A stretch of DNA of 14,176 bases from an uncultured Moraxella sp. (GCA_916720335.1 CAKAQU010000034.1:1-14176), one strand, 5' to 3'; numbered from the stretch's first letter, positions 1-7,187 are shown. Notes: generated by a model from the sequence alone, not told the origin. A program made the numbers and translations.

Positions 1-84
1 ACGACCTTTATATAGGTGTGGATGCACAACTTTCTCAACAAAGCGGCGACCTGGTGATGTAGGTTTTGCTTTTACGATAGGCAT
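1..84 (-). CDS. rplB: 50S ribosomal protein L2, N-terminal fragment (cut by window edge)
   Basis: Reading the minus strand from an ATG at 84-82 gives 28 codons beginning MPIVKAKPTSPGRR, the typical start of bacterial L2, and the frame stays open to the window edge. L2 is a primary 23S rRNA-binding protein at the peptidyl transferase centre and subunit interface, about 275 residues long, so roughly a tenth is visible. It follows rplW by 11 nt. Its Shine-Dalgarno AAGGAT overlaps the rplW stop codon, which suggests translational coupling. The order S10-L3-L4-L23-L2 is the standard S10 operon order and supports the call. Confidence 0.95.
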   Translation of the reverse strand, partial: MPIVKAKPTSPGRRFVEKVVHPHLYKGR

Positions 85-95
85 TTTTGTTATCC

Positions 96-425
96 TTATT
101 CGTTATTCGCTGTTTCACTAGTGACTTCTTCACCAGCACCGGTTTGTACGTCTGTACCTGTTTTTAAAGTAACATACGCTTTTTTAACGTCACTACGACG
201 TCCAACTACACGACCAAAACGTTTTGTTTTGCCTTTAATATTTAATGTGTTTACTTTTACAACTTCAACACCTTCAAACATCAACTCAACAGCTTTTTTA
301 ATTTCACGTTTGGTGGCACTGCTATCTACTTTGAAAACTTGCACGCCAAGGGTATCCCCTAAACGTTGAGATTTTTCAGAAAAAACAGGGGCTTTTAGTA
401 CTTGATATAGTCTTGCGTTGCTCAT
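96..425 (-). CDS. rplW: 50S ribosomal protein L23
   Basis: The 109-residue product belongs to the L23 family. L23 binds 23S rRNA at the peptide exit tunnel and is the docking site for trigger factor and the signal recognition particle. Recognisable parts are the start YQVLKAPVFSEKS, the basic stretch GKTKRFGRVVGRRSDVKKAYV (about residues 65-85) and a beta strand after it. It is some nine residues longer than the E. coli protein because of an acidic, Thr/Glu-rich tail (about residues 92-109). The ATG overlaps the rplD stop as ATGA, and a strong GAGGAGG ribosome-binding site lies inside the end of rplD, so translation is probably coupled. Confidence 0.96.
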   Translation of the reverse strand: MSNARLYQVLKAPVFSEKSQRLGDTLGVQVFKVDSSATKREIKKAVELMFEGVEVVKVNTLNIKGKTKRFGRVVGRRSDVKKAYVTLKTGTDVQTGAGEEVTSETANNE

Positions 426-1024
426 GCAAGTGCCTCCTCAAATTGTTTGGCTGCTTCTACTGTCATGATGACTTTATCAAAAGAAACCAAGCTCACTGGG
501 TCAACTTCGCGAGCACCTAACACATTCACATGTGGAATGTTACGTGCTGACAAATATAAGTTTTCATCAACTTCATGAGTAACAATCAATGCACGTGGAG
601 CATTTAATTCAGCTAATTTTGCAATCAATTCTTTGGTTTTAGGCGCAGAAACACTGATATTATCAACTAATACCAAACGGTCTTGACGAACTAATTCAGC
701 CAAAATGCACTGCATTGCGCCACGATACATTTTACGGTTTACTTTTTGCGACCAATCTTGTGGCTTAGCTGCAAAAGCACGACCACCACCGACCCAAATT
801 GGTCCACGAATAGAGCCAGCGCGAGCGCGACCAGTACCTTTTTGACGCCATGGCTTTTTGCCACCGCCAGAAACTTCACCACGTGTTTTTTGGGCACGAG
901 TACCTTGGCGTGCACCAGCTAGGTAAGCAGTTACCACTTGGTGTACTAAGGCTTCATTGAACACACGACCAAAGGTCACTTCTGAAAGTTCAACCGCCGT
1001 ACCTGTAACAGTTTTTAAATTCAC
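422..1024 (-). CDS. rplD: 50S ribosomal protein L4
   Basis: The 200-residue product is L4, an early assembly protein of the large subunit whose long internal loop lines the exit tunnel. The loop motif KKPWRQKGTGRARAG (about residues 56-70) followed by GPIWVGGGRAF is intact, so nothing here suggests the loop mutations linked to macrolide resistance. The start is GTG at 1024-1022, preceded by AAAGGGGA at suitable spacing; no ATG start nearby fits better. It begins 14 nt after rplC and its stop overlaps the rplW ATG. In E. coli L4 also represses its own operon by binding the S10 leader. Whether it does so here is inference (see the leader at 2036-2280). Confidence 0.96.
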   Translation of the reverse strand: MNLKTVTGTAVELSEVTFGRVFNEALVHQVVTAYLAGARQGTRAQKTRGEVSGGGKKPWRQKGTGRARAGSIRGPIWVGGGRAFAAKPQDWSQKVNRKMYRGAMQCILAELVRQDRLVLVDNISVSAPKTKELIAKLAELNAPRALIVTHEVDENLYLSARNIPHVNVLGAREVDPVSLVSFDKVIMTVEAAKQFEEALA

Positions 1025-1038
1025 GTTAATCCCCTTTA

Positions 1039-1677
1039 CTAGGCTTTGACTGACGGACGTACGATTACATCGCCACCGTTGGCACCTGGAAGTGCACCTT
1101 TGATGACTAGTAAACCTCGTTCAGTATCCACAGACACGATTTCAAGCCCCTGAACAGTAACACGTTTGTTACCCATTTGACCTGGCATCTTTTTGCCTTT
1201 AAATACTTTACCTGGTGTTTGGTTTTGACCTGTTGAACCAAGAACACGGTGTGATACTGAGTTACCATGAGAAGCATCTTGAGTACGGAAATTGTGACGC
1301 TTCACACCACCTTGGAAACCTTTACCTTTGCTTTGACCAGTCACATCAACCAACTGACCTACAGTAAATAAATCTGCCAAAATTTCTGCACCAACTTCAC
1401 GACCTTCTAGGTCAGCTTCATCAGCACGAAATTCCCAAACACCTCTACCAGCGGCAACACCAGCTTTAGCAAAGTGTCCTTTTTGTGCAGCAGTTACACG
1501 GCTTTCACGACGCTCACCTGTGGTTACTTGGATTGCGTTATAACCATCGGTATCTACTGTTTTGATTTGTGAAATGCGGTTAGCTGTAACCTCAACTACT
1601 GTTACAGGAATAGATGCACCTGCTTCAGTAAAGATTCGGGTCATGCCGCATTTTTTACCGACTAAACCAATCGCCAT
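1039..1677 (-). CDS. rplC: 50S ribosomal protein L3
   Basis: The 212-residue product is L3, which initiates 50S assembly and reaches towards the peptidyl transferase centre. It starts MAIGLVGKKCGMTRIF and contains the loop GSTGQNQTPGKVFKGKKM (about residues 147-164). In E. coli the first glutamine of the corresponding GQNQTPG is N5-methylated by PrmB, and that context is preserved. The C-terminus (VIVRPSVKA) matches the family closely, and the length is close to E. coli L3 (209). The ATG has an AAGAGGT ribosome-binding site. The 46-nt gap from rpsJ is the longest within this operon segment, but I see no terminator in it. Confidence 0.97.
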   Translation of the reverse strand: MAIGLVGKKCGMTRIFTEAGASIPVTVVEVTANRISQIKTVDTDGYNAIQVTTGERRESRVTAAQKGHFAKAGVAAGRGVWEFRADEADLEGREVGAEILADLFTVGQLVDVTGQSKGKGFQGGVKRHNFRTQDASHGNSVSHRVLGSTGQNQTPGKVFKGKKMPGQMGNKRVTVQGLEIVSVDTERGLLVIKGALPGANGGDVIVRPSVKA

Positions 1678-1723
1678 TTTAGACCTCTTAACTTGTTAAT
1701 CGTTTATATTAAACCAGCGTTCA

Positions 1724-2035
1724 TTAGCCTAAGGCGATTTGAACATCAACACCAGCTGCCAAATCTAATTTCATCAAAGCATCTACTGTTTTATCAGTAG
1801 GTTGCACGATGTCAATCATGCGTTTATGGGTGCGAATTTCATACTGGTCACGAGCGTCTTTATTGACGTGTGGTGATGTCAATACGTTGAACCGCTCAAT
1901 ACGAGTCGGCAAGGGAACAGGTCCACAAACTTGTGCGCCTGTACGCTTTGCAGTATCGACAATCTCTTGTGCCGACTGATCAATCAGACGATGGTCGAAA
2001 GATTTTAGTCGGATACGGATTCTCTGGTTAGCCAT
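1724..2035 (-). CDS. rpsJ: 30S ribosomal protein S10 (NusE)
   Basis: The 103-residue product has exactly the E. coli S10 length and carries family sequence throughout, for example TRIERFNVLTSPHVNKDARDQ in the middle and the end KLDLAAGVDVQIALG. S10 belongs to the 30S head and also serves as NusE, the NusB partner in transcription antitermination. Val57, a position where substitutions lower tetracycline susceptibility in Neisseria, is wild type. It is the first gene of the S10 operon here, with AGGAG eight bases before the ATG and a long structured leader in front. Confidence 0.97.
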   Translation of the reverse strand: MANQRIRIRLKSFDHRLIDQSAQEIVDTAKRTGAQVCGPVPLPTRIERFNVLTSPHVNKDARDQYEIRTHKRMIDIVQPTDKTVDALMKLDLAAGVDVQIALG

Positions 2036-2135
2036 GCCAACAAGCTCCTAATAAGTATTTTAACTTCCATCTTAATATGATTTCAGTCATTATTTGATCA
2101 ATTTTTTCAAAGCATTTTTTTAGACAAAATAAAAC

Positions 2136-2171
2136 TTTCCTATTAATCTAACTTTCATTAGTAACAGGAAA
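2136..2171 (-). promoter_or_regulatory. Terminator-like hairpin in the S10 leader (possible attenuator)
   Basis: On the minus strand UUUCCUGUUA pairs with UAAUAGGAAA (ten pairs including one G-U). Inside this CUAA pairs with UUAG, closing a loop UGAAAG, with a two-base bulge on the 3' side. After one G comes UUUUAUUUUG (2134-2125), the form expected of an intrinsic terminator or attenuator. It lies about 100 nt before the rpsJ start. It could instead be a leaky terminator for read-through from rng. The pairing is read directly from the sequence; the function is inferred. Confidence 0.5.
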
Positions 2172-2210
2172 TTTAGATTTTGAAGTGCCAAAAACGATGC
2201 TTCGGCTGTG

Positions 2211-2268
2211 GCGTTGTTGATATTTACCTAATTTGGAAGGCAAATATATCAAAGGATAAATACAACGC
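2211..2268 (-). promoter_or_regulatory. Large hairpin in the 5' half of the S10 leader
   Basis: On the minus strand GCGUUG (2268-2263) pairs with CAACGC (2216-2211), and adjoining UAUUUA plus CC (with one bulged base) pairs with GGUAAAUA (2228-2221), leaving a small internal bulge and an apical loop of about 25 nt. The match is too long to be likely by chance in such AT-rich DNA. By position it resembles the structured upstream domain of other S10 leaders. Confidence 0.45.
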
Positions 2269-2286
2269 TAAACTAAAAGTGCTGAC

Positions 2287-2314
2287 ATTATACATGTTTT
2301 TTGATAAAAAACAA
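2287..2314 (-). promoter_or_regulatory. Probable sigma-70 promoter of the S10 operon
   Basis: The minus strand shows a perfect TATAAT -10 box (2292-2287) and TTGTTT as -35 (2314-2309) with a 16-bp spacer. It lies about 30 bp downstream of the rng stop and I see no hairpin terminator between the two, so some read-through from rng is possible. A consensus -10 is what one expects for a ribosomal protein operon. Confidence 0.6.
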
Positions 2315-2343
2315 GTTATTTTATCTAAATTTTTAGCTGAAAG

Positions 2344-3762
2344 TTATAAAAACTTTAAGGTGTATTGTTCAGGCAAATAATCTGCCCTAGCCTGTAGCGT
2401 TGGTGATAATTTACTTTGTAGATTAAGCTGGCTTAACAACCGACTTTCTTGCAAATATTGAATCACAGCTAAAGAAGCATCAATATTTATTTGTTGATAA
2501 TTTTGATCATGCATTGGTTTTTCTAATATTTTTTGAATAATTTCAAAAGCAATGGTTTTAGCACTCTTAACTTTGCCGCTACCCTGACAAGTAGGGCAAG
2601 TTTGGTTTAAATAATTATTTAATGTGTCTTGCTGTCTTTGGCGCAATAAAATAGCAATGTCTGCTTTTTCGACATAGGTGATTTGTGTATTTATTTTATC
2701 TGTTGTCGCTTTATATTCTAATAAATTCAAAACTTCTTTTTTATGGTTATTTGATTTCATATTAATAAAATCAATGACAATAATACCGCCAATTTTTCTT
2801 AAAAGCAGTTCATAAAAAATTGTATAAATTGCTTCTATATTAATTTTTTGATAAATATTCAAAATATCTTTGGTTTTTGAACCCGAATTTACATCAATTA
2901 CTGTCATTGCTTCGGTCTGTTCAATCATTAAAAAACCACCTGATGGTAAATCTACACGATGATTTAAAATATGATTAAAATATTTTTCCACACCAAATTG
3001 TTCAAATAAGTTTTTATGTGGATAGTAGTGAATATTTGGTACAAAATTATAAAAAAATTTATTAGCAAAATCAATTACTTGATTATATATTAGCTGGTCA
3101 TCAATAAAAATATTAGTATCTGATTCAACTTCGTGAATCTCTTGTAAAAAAATAGGTATCTGCTGGTATAATAGAGCAGGTTTTTTATATTGAGGTTTTT
3201 TTTGCAAAATGGATTGCCAGATTTCACTTAAATAAGTCAGCTCATTGATTAAATCTTTTTGGTTAGCATTTTGCGCCTGGGTACGAATAATTAATGTGCC
3301 TTTTATTGACAAATTACTTAATGACAATATTTTTTGTTTTAGATTATTTTTAATCGATTTTTTGGTGATTTTATTTGAAAATCTTATGATAAGTTCTTTA
3401 GACTGACCTTCATTATTTGGTAGATATAAAAAATAACGTCCTGTCAATGATAATAGCATCGTTACCTTAATGCTTTTACTAGATATTGCATCTTTTTGCA
3501 CTTGAACTAAAATTCGCTGACCTGTATAAAATCTCTGTAAATCGGTCGATTCAGCTATTTCTAAAAAGGCCATTTTCGCTAAACCAATATCCACAAAAAT
3601 GGCTTGCAAATCAGGCAAAATTCGAGTGATGACACCAAGGTAGATATCACCCAAACGAATATCATCAGCATATTGCAATGATAATTTTTCAACCGTCTGA
3701 TTATTTAAATACACCATACGGGTCTGGGTTAAGATTTGACTAATTAAGATTTGTCTAGACAT
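2344..3762 (-). CDS. rng: Ribonuclease G (RNase E/G family endoribonuclease)
   Basis: The 472-residue product is a single-strand-specific endoribonuclease acting in 16S rRNA 5' maturation and mRNA decay. An S1-type RNA-binding segment lies at about residues 36-110 (GDIYLGVITRILPDLQAIFVD). The catalytic centre is intact: TVIDVNSG gives Asp290 and Asn292, and IIVIDFINM gives Asp331, corresponding to RNase E Asp303, Asn305 and Asp346. CPTC at 389-392 is the zinc-link motif. The length is slightly below E. coli RNase G (489) and there is no long disordered RNase E tail, which supports rng over rne. Its ATG overlaps the maf stop by 8 bp. The gene is far more AT-rich than its neighbours, with unusually many Lys, Asn and Ile; hand counts give 13 G/C in 60 bases at 2761-2820 and 9 in 60 at 3301-3360. 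The reading frame is nonetheless unbroken. Confidence 0.92.
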   Translation of the reverse strand: MSRQILISQILTQTRMVYLNNQTVEKLSLQYADDIRLGDIYLGVITRILPDLQAIFVDIGLAKMAFLEIAESTDLQRFYTGQRILVQVQKDAISSKSIKVTMLLSLTGRYFLYLPNNEGQSKELIIRFSNKITKKSIKNNLKQKILSLSNLSIKGTLIIRTQAQNANQKDLINELTYLSEIWQSILQKKPQYKKPALLYQQIPIFLQEIHEVESDTNIFIDDQLIYNQVIDFANKFFYNFVPNIHYYPHKNLFEQFGVEKYFNHILNHRVDLPSGGFLMIEQTEAMTVIDVNSGSKTKDILNIYQKINIEAIYTIFYELLLRKIGGIIVIDFINMKSNNHKKEVLNLLEYKATTDKINTQITYVEKADIAILLRQRQQDTLNNYLNQTCPTCQGSGKVKSAKTIAFEIIQKILEKPMHDQNYQQINIDASLAVIQYLQESRLLSQLNLQSKLSPTLQARADYLPEQYTLKFL

Positions 3763-4345
3763 AATCTTTTGTCATTTGATTGATTAATGCCAAAGTTTGC
3801 GCGAGTGGTAAACCTACAACTGCTGTGTAACTGCCATTAATTTTTTCCACCCAAGCTCCACCAATCCCCTGAATGGCATAAGCCCCTGCTTTGTCCTTTG
3901 GCTCACCTGTTTGCCAATACCACTGCTTTTGAGCATCCGTTAAGGTGATAAATGTAACTTCTGTTTGTGATTTAATGATTTTTTGAGCAATAATTTGCCG
4001 ATTTTTGACTACACTAGCACAAACAGCGGTTAAAATTGTATGGGTTTTTCCTGATAGTTTATCCCACATCAAAAAAGCATCGGCTTGATTTTTAGGCTTA
4101 CCTAAAATCTCACCTGTTGGTGCAATCGCAATGGTATCGGCCGTTATTAACATTGTCAATTCATGGTTCAGTAATGTACAGGCCTTTTGAGCTTTTGATA
4201 AAACCATGCGCTGGCTATATGTTTGAGGGGTTTCATTTGGATTTAACTGTTCATCAATTTCTGCACTCAGTGTATCAAAGCAAACACCTGCTTGAGTTAA
4301 TAAATCAATGCGTCTTGGCGATGTGGAGGCTAAAACAAGTTTCAT
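3755..4345 (-). CDS. maf: Maf-family nucleoside triphosphate pyrophosphatase (dTTP/UTP type, YhdE-like)
   Basis: The 196-residue product hydrolyses non-canonical or excess nucleoside triphosphates to the monophosphate and pyrophosphate. The N-terminal signature LASTSPRR (residues 5-12), the ITADTIAI strand with the likely metal or catalytic Asp70, LGKPKN (81-86), and KDKAGAYAIQGIGG with GSYTAVVGLPL near the C-terminus are all present. DKAGAYAIQG is characteristic of the YhdE (dTTP/UTP) subgroup rather than the YceF (m7GTP) subgroup. The position between mreD and rng matches E. coli yhdE. It begins 41 bp after mreD, and its stop lies inside the start of rng. Length is normal for the family. 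Confidence 0.92.
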   Translation of the reverse strand: MKLVLASTSPRRIDLLTQAGVCFDTLSAEIDEQLNPNETPQTYSQRMVLSKAQKACTLLNHELTMLITADTIAIAPTGEILGKPKNQADAFLMWDKLSGKTHTILTAVCASVVKNRQIIAQKIIKSQTEVTFITLTDAQKQWYWQTGEPKDKAGAYAIQGIGGAWVEKINGSYTAVVGLPLAQTLALINQMTKDYV

Positions 4346-4386
4346 CAGATAGTTTCCATTTGATAATCTTTATTAAGTAACATTTA

Positions 4387-4878
4387 TCAATAAGCTCTAT
4401 CTTTGTGCTGACCATTAATCCAATATAAAGGAAACCAAAACAAAGGAAATAGTGTAATACTGCTCATCAAAGACCCAAAACCTATCCAAGTAAATACATG
4501 ATGGGAAAATGCTTGTAATATCCACAATAAAGTTTGATAAATCCCAAGCCCAATTGCCGCAAGAACCCATGCTTGGATTAATGTTAATTCCTTAGTGTAT
4601 AACAGCATAAATCGCAGCGCAAATGCCATTGCAACCGCACAAAACGCCTGATGCCCCAAATGTGTTCCTAATAACAAATCGCAACTTAATCCCACCAAAA
4701 ACACCGCCCAAACCGACATCATGCTTGAACGATACATAACCCAAAAAGCCAGTACCATCACCAAAAACATGGGGCGAATGCCAAAAGTGTATTTTAGTGG
4801 ATAAACATTGAGCATGGAAGCCACTACAAAACTGGCTACCATACCTACAATCAAAATGGTCTTAGAACTTGAATTCAT
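4387..4878 (-). CDS. mreD: Rod shape-determining membrane protein MreD
   Basis: The 163-residue product is a small polytopic inner-membrane protein, with about five hydrophobic segments (near residues 8-27, 35-65, 70-93, 100-120 and 130-155). The Arg in GIRPMFLVMVLAFWVMYR and the downstream GLSCDLLLGTHLGHQA (Asp and Gly after the second helix group) are typical of MreD. It works with MreC, MreB, RodA and PBP2 in the elongasome that directs lateral peptidoglycan synthesis. The ATG overlaps the mreC stop as ATGA, so translation is probably coupled. MreD sequences are poorly conserved, so the call rests on topology, these motifs and position. Confidence 0.9.
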   Translation of the reverse strand: MNSSSKTILIVGMVASFVVASMLNVYPLKYTFGIRPMFLVMVLAFWVMYRSSMMSVWAVFLVGLSCDLLLGTHLGHQAFCAVAMAFALRFMLLYTKELTLIQAWVLAAIGLGIYQTLLWILQAFSHHVFTWIGFGSLMSSITLFPLFWFPLYWINGQHKDRAY

Positions 4879-5750
4879 GATGCGTTAGCACGCTGGGTGT
4901 GAGCAGCTGACTGATTTTTAGTGTCATCTTTAGGTTGAAGAATAAGCACAAAATCGCTGCGCAAAAAATTAGCTGCTGGCGTAACACGAATATCAGCAAA
5001 ATTATCAGTGTGAGTGGTGTCAATTGCAGCGACCTTACCCACCTTATAACCTGCTGGCATACGTCCACCAAGTCCCGATGAAATCAGTTCATCGCCAACT
5101 TTGACATCAGCAGTTTTAAAAATATAATCCAAACTTAAACTGTCTGGCATGCCGCCACCAGAAACCATGGCTTTTTGACCAGTACGTGCCACCACCACCG
5201 CCACGGATTGCTGCTCGTCAGTTATCAATAGCAGACGACTGGTGTCATCATAAGAATTGATAATCTGTCCTAAAATACCATTTTCATCAATTACCGTTTG
5301 ACCAATTTCCACACCGTCTTTTTTACCTTTATTTAAAATAACCACCTGTTTTAAAGGATTGCTATCAGTGCCAATGACTTTGGCAAGCATTAAATGATGG
5401 GTGTTGGATAACGTTGTATTTAAAACACCATTTAATCGAGCATTTTGTGCAATTAAGGTATCTTGCACTTGCAGCCTAGCACGCGCTTGTAATAATTCAG
5501 TTTGTAAACGAATATTTTCACGACGCAAGGCTTCTTTTGAATATGCAGTACTCTGAGCGTATTCCATCATATAAGATGGAATAACAGACACTTGGTAAAT
5601 TGGTTGCATTGACGCATGACTGGCACTGCGAAAAGGAGCAAACCAATGTGAATTTTGGCTGTCTAACAACATCAAAACCAATGCCAACACCAAAAATCCA
5701 AGTGTCATACGGATATATAATGGTTTTTGGGAAAAAATACTCGGCAACAT
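4875..5750 (-). CDS. mreC: Rod shape-determining protein MreC
   Basis: The 291-residue bitopic periplasmic protein has a short cytoplasmic N-terminus, one membrane helix (about residues 14-29), a predicted coiled coil rich in Arg/Leu/Glu/Gln (about 60-100), and the two-part beta domain with motifs such as GTDSNPLKQVVILNKG, GQTVIDENGILGQI, LLITDEQQSVAVVV and ISSGLGGRMPAGYKVGKV. MreC activates the PBP2-RodA synthase. I place the start at the ATG at 5750-5748 because AAAGG lies seven bases upstream of it; a TTG two codons earlier sits too close to that site. The tail after about residue 272 is polar and probably flexible. A hairpin at 5791-5812 separates it from mreB. Confidence 0.94.
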   Translation of the reverse strand: MLPSIFSQKPLYIRMTLGFLVLALVLMLLDSQNSHWFAPFRSASHASMQPIYQVSVIPSYMMEYAQSTAYSKEALRRENIRLQTELLQARARLQVQDTLIAQNARLNGVLNTTLSNTHHLMLAKVIGTDSNPLKQVVILNKGKKDGVEIGQTVIDENGILGQIINSYDDTSRLLLITDEQQSVAVVVARTGQKAMVSGGGMPDSLSLDYIFKTADVKVGDELISSGLGGRMPAGYKVGKVAAIDTTHTDNFADIRVTPAANFLRSDFVLILQPKDDTKNQSAAHTQRANAS

Positions 5751-5790
5751 TGCCAAACCTTTATCAGTATAAAATCAAATAATCATCAAT

Positions 5791-5812
5791 AAAAACAGCA
5801 AATGCTGTTTTT
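5791..5812 (-). terminator. Hairpin between mreB and mreC (probable partial terminator)
   Basis: A perfect 9-bp inverted repeat, AAAAACAGC and GCTGTTTTT, encloses a 4-base loop and begins four bases after the mreB stop. The run of T at its 3' end gives it intrinsic-terminator form on the minus strand, and its symmetry means it would look the same on the other strand. As I recall, in E. coli most mreB transcripts end before mreC, so that MreB outnumbers MreC and MreD. This element would achieve the same here. Only three G-C pairs are present, so termination may be incomplete. Confidence 0.6.
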
Positions 5813-5816
5813 ATTA

Positions 5817-6848
5817 CTAAACAAAGATAAGATTCAATGACTTATCATGAATAAAGTCTAATGCTTTACCACCACCACGGCTTACACAAGTTAAAGGGTC
5901 TTCAGCAACAAAAACAGGCAATCCAGTTTCACGTGATAGCAATTTATCCAAATTGCGCAGCAGCGCTCCACCACCAGTTAACACAATTCCGCGTTCAGCA
6001 ATATCTGATGACAATTCAGGTGGGGTTTGTTCAAGCGCTTCTTTTACACCTGTTACGATAGATGCTAAAGGCTCAGCTAACGCTTCTTGAATTTCACGTG
6101 AAGTCACTGTAAATGTCTTGGGCACACCTTCTGCCATGCTACGTCCGCGTACTTCTACTTCCAAATTATCTTTATCTTCATAAACTGCTGTACCCACTTC
6201 CACTTTAATACGCTCAGCAGTGGTTTCGCCAATAATGCAGCCGTGGGCTTTTCTTACATAATTGATGATGGATTCATCAAACAAATCGCCACCCACACGA
6301 ATAGAATCTGAATATACACAACCTGATAAAGCAATTACGGCAATTTCTGTTGTACCACCACCAATATCCACCACCATGGAACCACTAGCATCATGCACAG
6401 GAAGTCCTGCCCCAATTGCTGCCGCCATTGGCTCTTCTAGTAGATGCACGCTGTTTGCACCTGCTGAACGTACCGCTTCCTCAATAGCACGGCGCTCAAC
6501 CAAAGTGGATTTACAAGGTACACAAACCACAACATTAGGGTCAGCCAAAAAGCGTTTGGCTTTAACCTTGTACATAAAATGCTTCAGCATTTTTTGGGTA
6601 ACTTCAAAATCAGCAATCACCCCATCTTTTAAGGGGCGAATTGCAGTAATATTATCAGGGGTACGCCCCAACATTTGTTTAGCATCAACGCCAACAGCGG
6701 CAACTGTTGGGTTTTGGGTGCGATTTGCTCGCAATGCAACGACCGTTGGCTCATCAAGTACCACGCCCTTACCTGGGGAAAAAATTAAAGTATTGGCAGT
6801 ACCTAAGTCAATCGCGATATTTGTGGATAAAAATCCGAGTAAGTTCAT
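5817..6848 (-). CDS. mreB: Rod shape-determining actin homologue MreB
   Basis: The 343-residue product is the bacterial actin that forms membrane-bound filaments and orients the elongasome. The nucleotide-binding motifs are in order: phosphate 1 IAIDLGTANTLIF (about residues 11-23), CVPCKSTLVERRAIEEA near 110, phosphate 2 VVDIGGGTTEIAVI near 160, and the adenosine motif RGIVLTGGGALLRNLD near 290. The N-terminus MNLLGFLS fits the usual short membrane-targeting segment. The length is near the usual 347, and the tail DFIHDKSLNLIFV is unremarkable. GGAAA before the ATG can serve as ribosome-binding site. The gene is read divergently from gatC, and a perfect TATAAT lies about 70 bp upstream. A hairpin follows immediately after the stop codon. 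Confidence 0.97.
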   Translation of the reverse strand: MNLLGFLSTNIAIDLGTANTLIFSPGKGVVLDEPTVVALRANRTQNPTVAAVGVDAKQMLGRTPDNITAIRPLKDGVIADFEVTQKMLKHFMYKVKAKRFLADPNVVVCVPCKSTLVERRAIEEAVRSAGANSVHLLEEPMAAAIGAGLPVHDASGSMVVDIGGGTTEIAVIALSGCVYSDSIRVGGDLFDESIINYVRKAHGCIIGETTAERIKVEVGTAVYEDKDNLEVEVRGRSMAEGVPKTFTVTSREIQEALAEPLASIVTGVKEALEQTPPELSSDIAERGIVLTGGGALLRNLDKLLSRETGLPVFVAEDPLTCVSRGGGKALDFIHDKSLNLIFV

Positions 6849-6917
6849 GGTTTATTTCCAAATTTTTTTACTAAAACAACAAATTTGCGATAATTAAAAC
6901 AATAAAATTGCCCAAAA

Positions 6918-6946
6918 ATTATACAAATTCTAAAAAGGTTAAGAAA
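6918..6946 (-). promoter_or_regulatory. Candidate mreB promoter
   Basis: The minus strand carries a perfect TATAAT (6923-6918) with a poor -35 match TTTCTT (6946-6941) at 17-bp spacing, giving a 5' untranslated region of about 60 nt before mreB. The -10 box is convincing; the -35 is not, and in DNA this AT-rich a chance TATAAT is possible. Confidence 0.4.
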
Positions 6947-7052
6947 TGGTGCTAAATTATACCTGATTTAGACCAAAAAAATCATAATGATTTACTAAAA
7001 AAATCATCAATTTGCAATAAAATTTGTCAAAAGATAGAATTTGGTCAGATAA

Positions 7053-7171
7053 AACATTGATTTTTTACTCAATGTTACAAATTTTATAAAATCCGCAAAT
7101 TACAAATATTCACTAAACGTTTATTTTCAGTGAGTTTGTTTTACAAATTATTTAAATAAAATTTTGTAAAA
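7053..7171. repeat. Inverted and direct repeats in the mreB-gatC divergent region
   Basis: The 388-bp region 6849-7236 has no gene I can support and is very AT-rich. Within it AACATTGA (7053-7060) and TCAATGTT (7069-7076) form a perfect 8-bp inverted repeat with an 8-nt spacer. TTTTACAAA (7139-7147) and TTTGTAAAA (7163-7171) form a 9-bp inverted repeat with a 15-nt spacer. TTACAAAT recurs in direct orientation at 7075, 7100 and 7141. These could be binding sites for a DNA-binding protein controlling either operon, or by-products of low complexity. No match to a named operator is claimed. Confidence 0.4.
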
Positions 7172-7187
7172 ATGGTAAATGTAAATA

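Larger units (their letters stand above)
2036..2280 (-). promoter_or_regulatory. Long structured 5' leader of the S10 operon
   Basis: If transcription starts about seven bases after the -10 box at 2287-2292, some 245 nt of untranslated RNA precede rpsJ. This 308-bp gap between rng and rpsJ contains no convincing gene. It can fold two sizeable hairpins (2211-2268 and 2136-2171), the second followed by a U-rich tract. In E. coli the S10 leader (about 170 nt) is bound by L4, which causes both transcription attenuation and translational repression. A comparable role here is inferred from position and structure; I could not align the two leaders by sequence. Confidence 0.55.

Noticed and set aside
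2180..2380. Plus-strand frame of 66 codons with several cysteines, in the rng-rpsJ gap
   Set aside because: It needs a TTG start without a ribosome-binding site, runs antisense into the end of rng, and covers the S10 promoter and leader hairpin. The leader explanation fits better.
4360..4390. Inverted repeat TTGATAA / TTATCAA between mreD and maf
   Set aside because: Only seven A/T-dominated pairs around a 17-base loop, without a T tract. Too weak to call a terminator or operator.
4862..5071. Minus-strand hydrophobic 69-codon frame overlapping mreC and mreD
   Set aside because: It lies in an alternative frame over the conserved C-terminal part of mreC. Its hydrophobicity comes from frame-shifted codons.
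6262..6897. Long plus-strand open frame (211 codons) opposite mreB
   Set aside because: It is fully antisense to strongly conserved mreB and has low-complexity Ser/Thr/Pro-rich content typical of a shadow frame. It shows no family motif.
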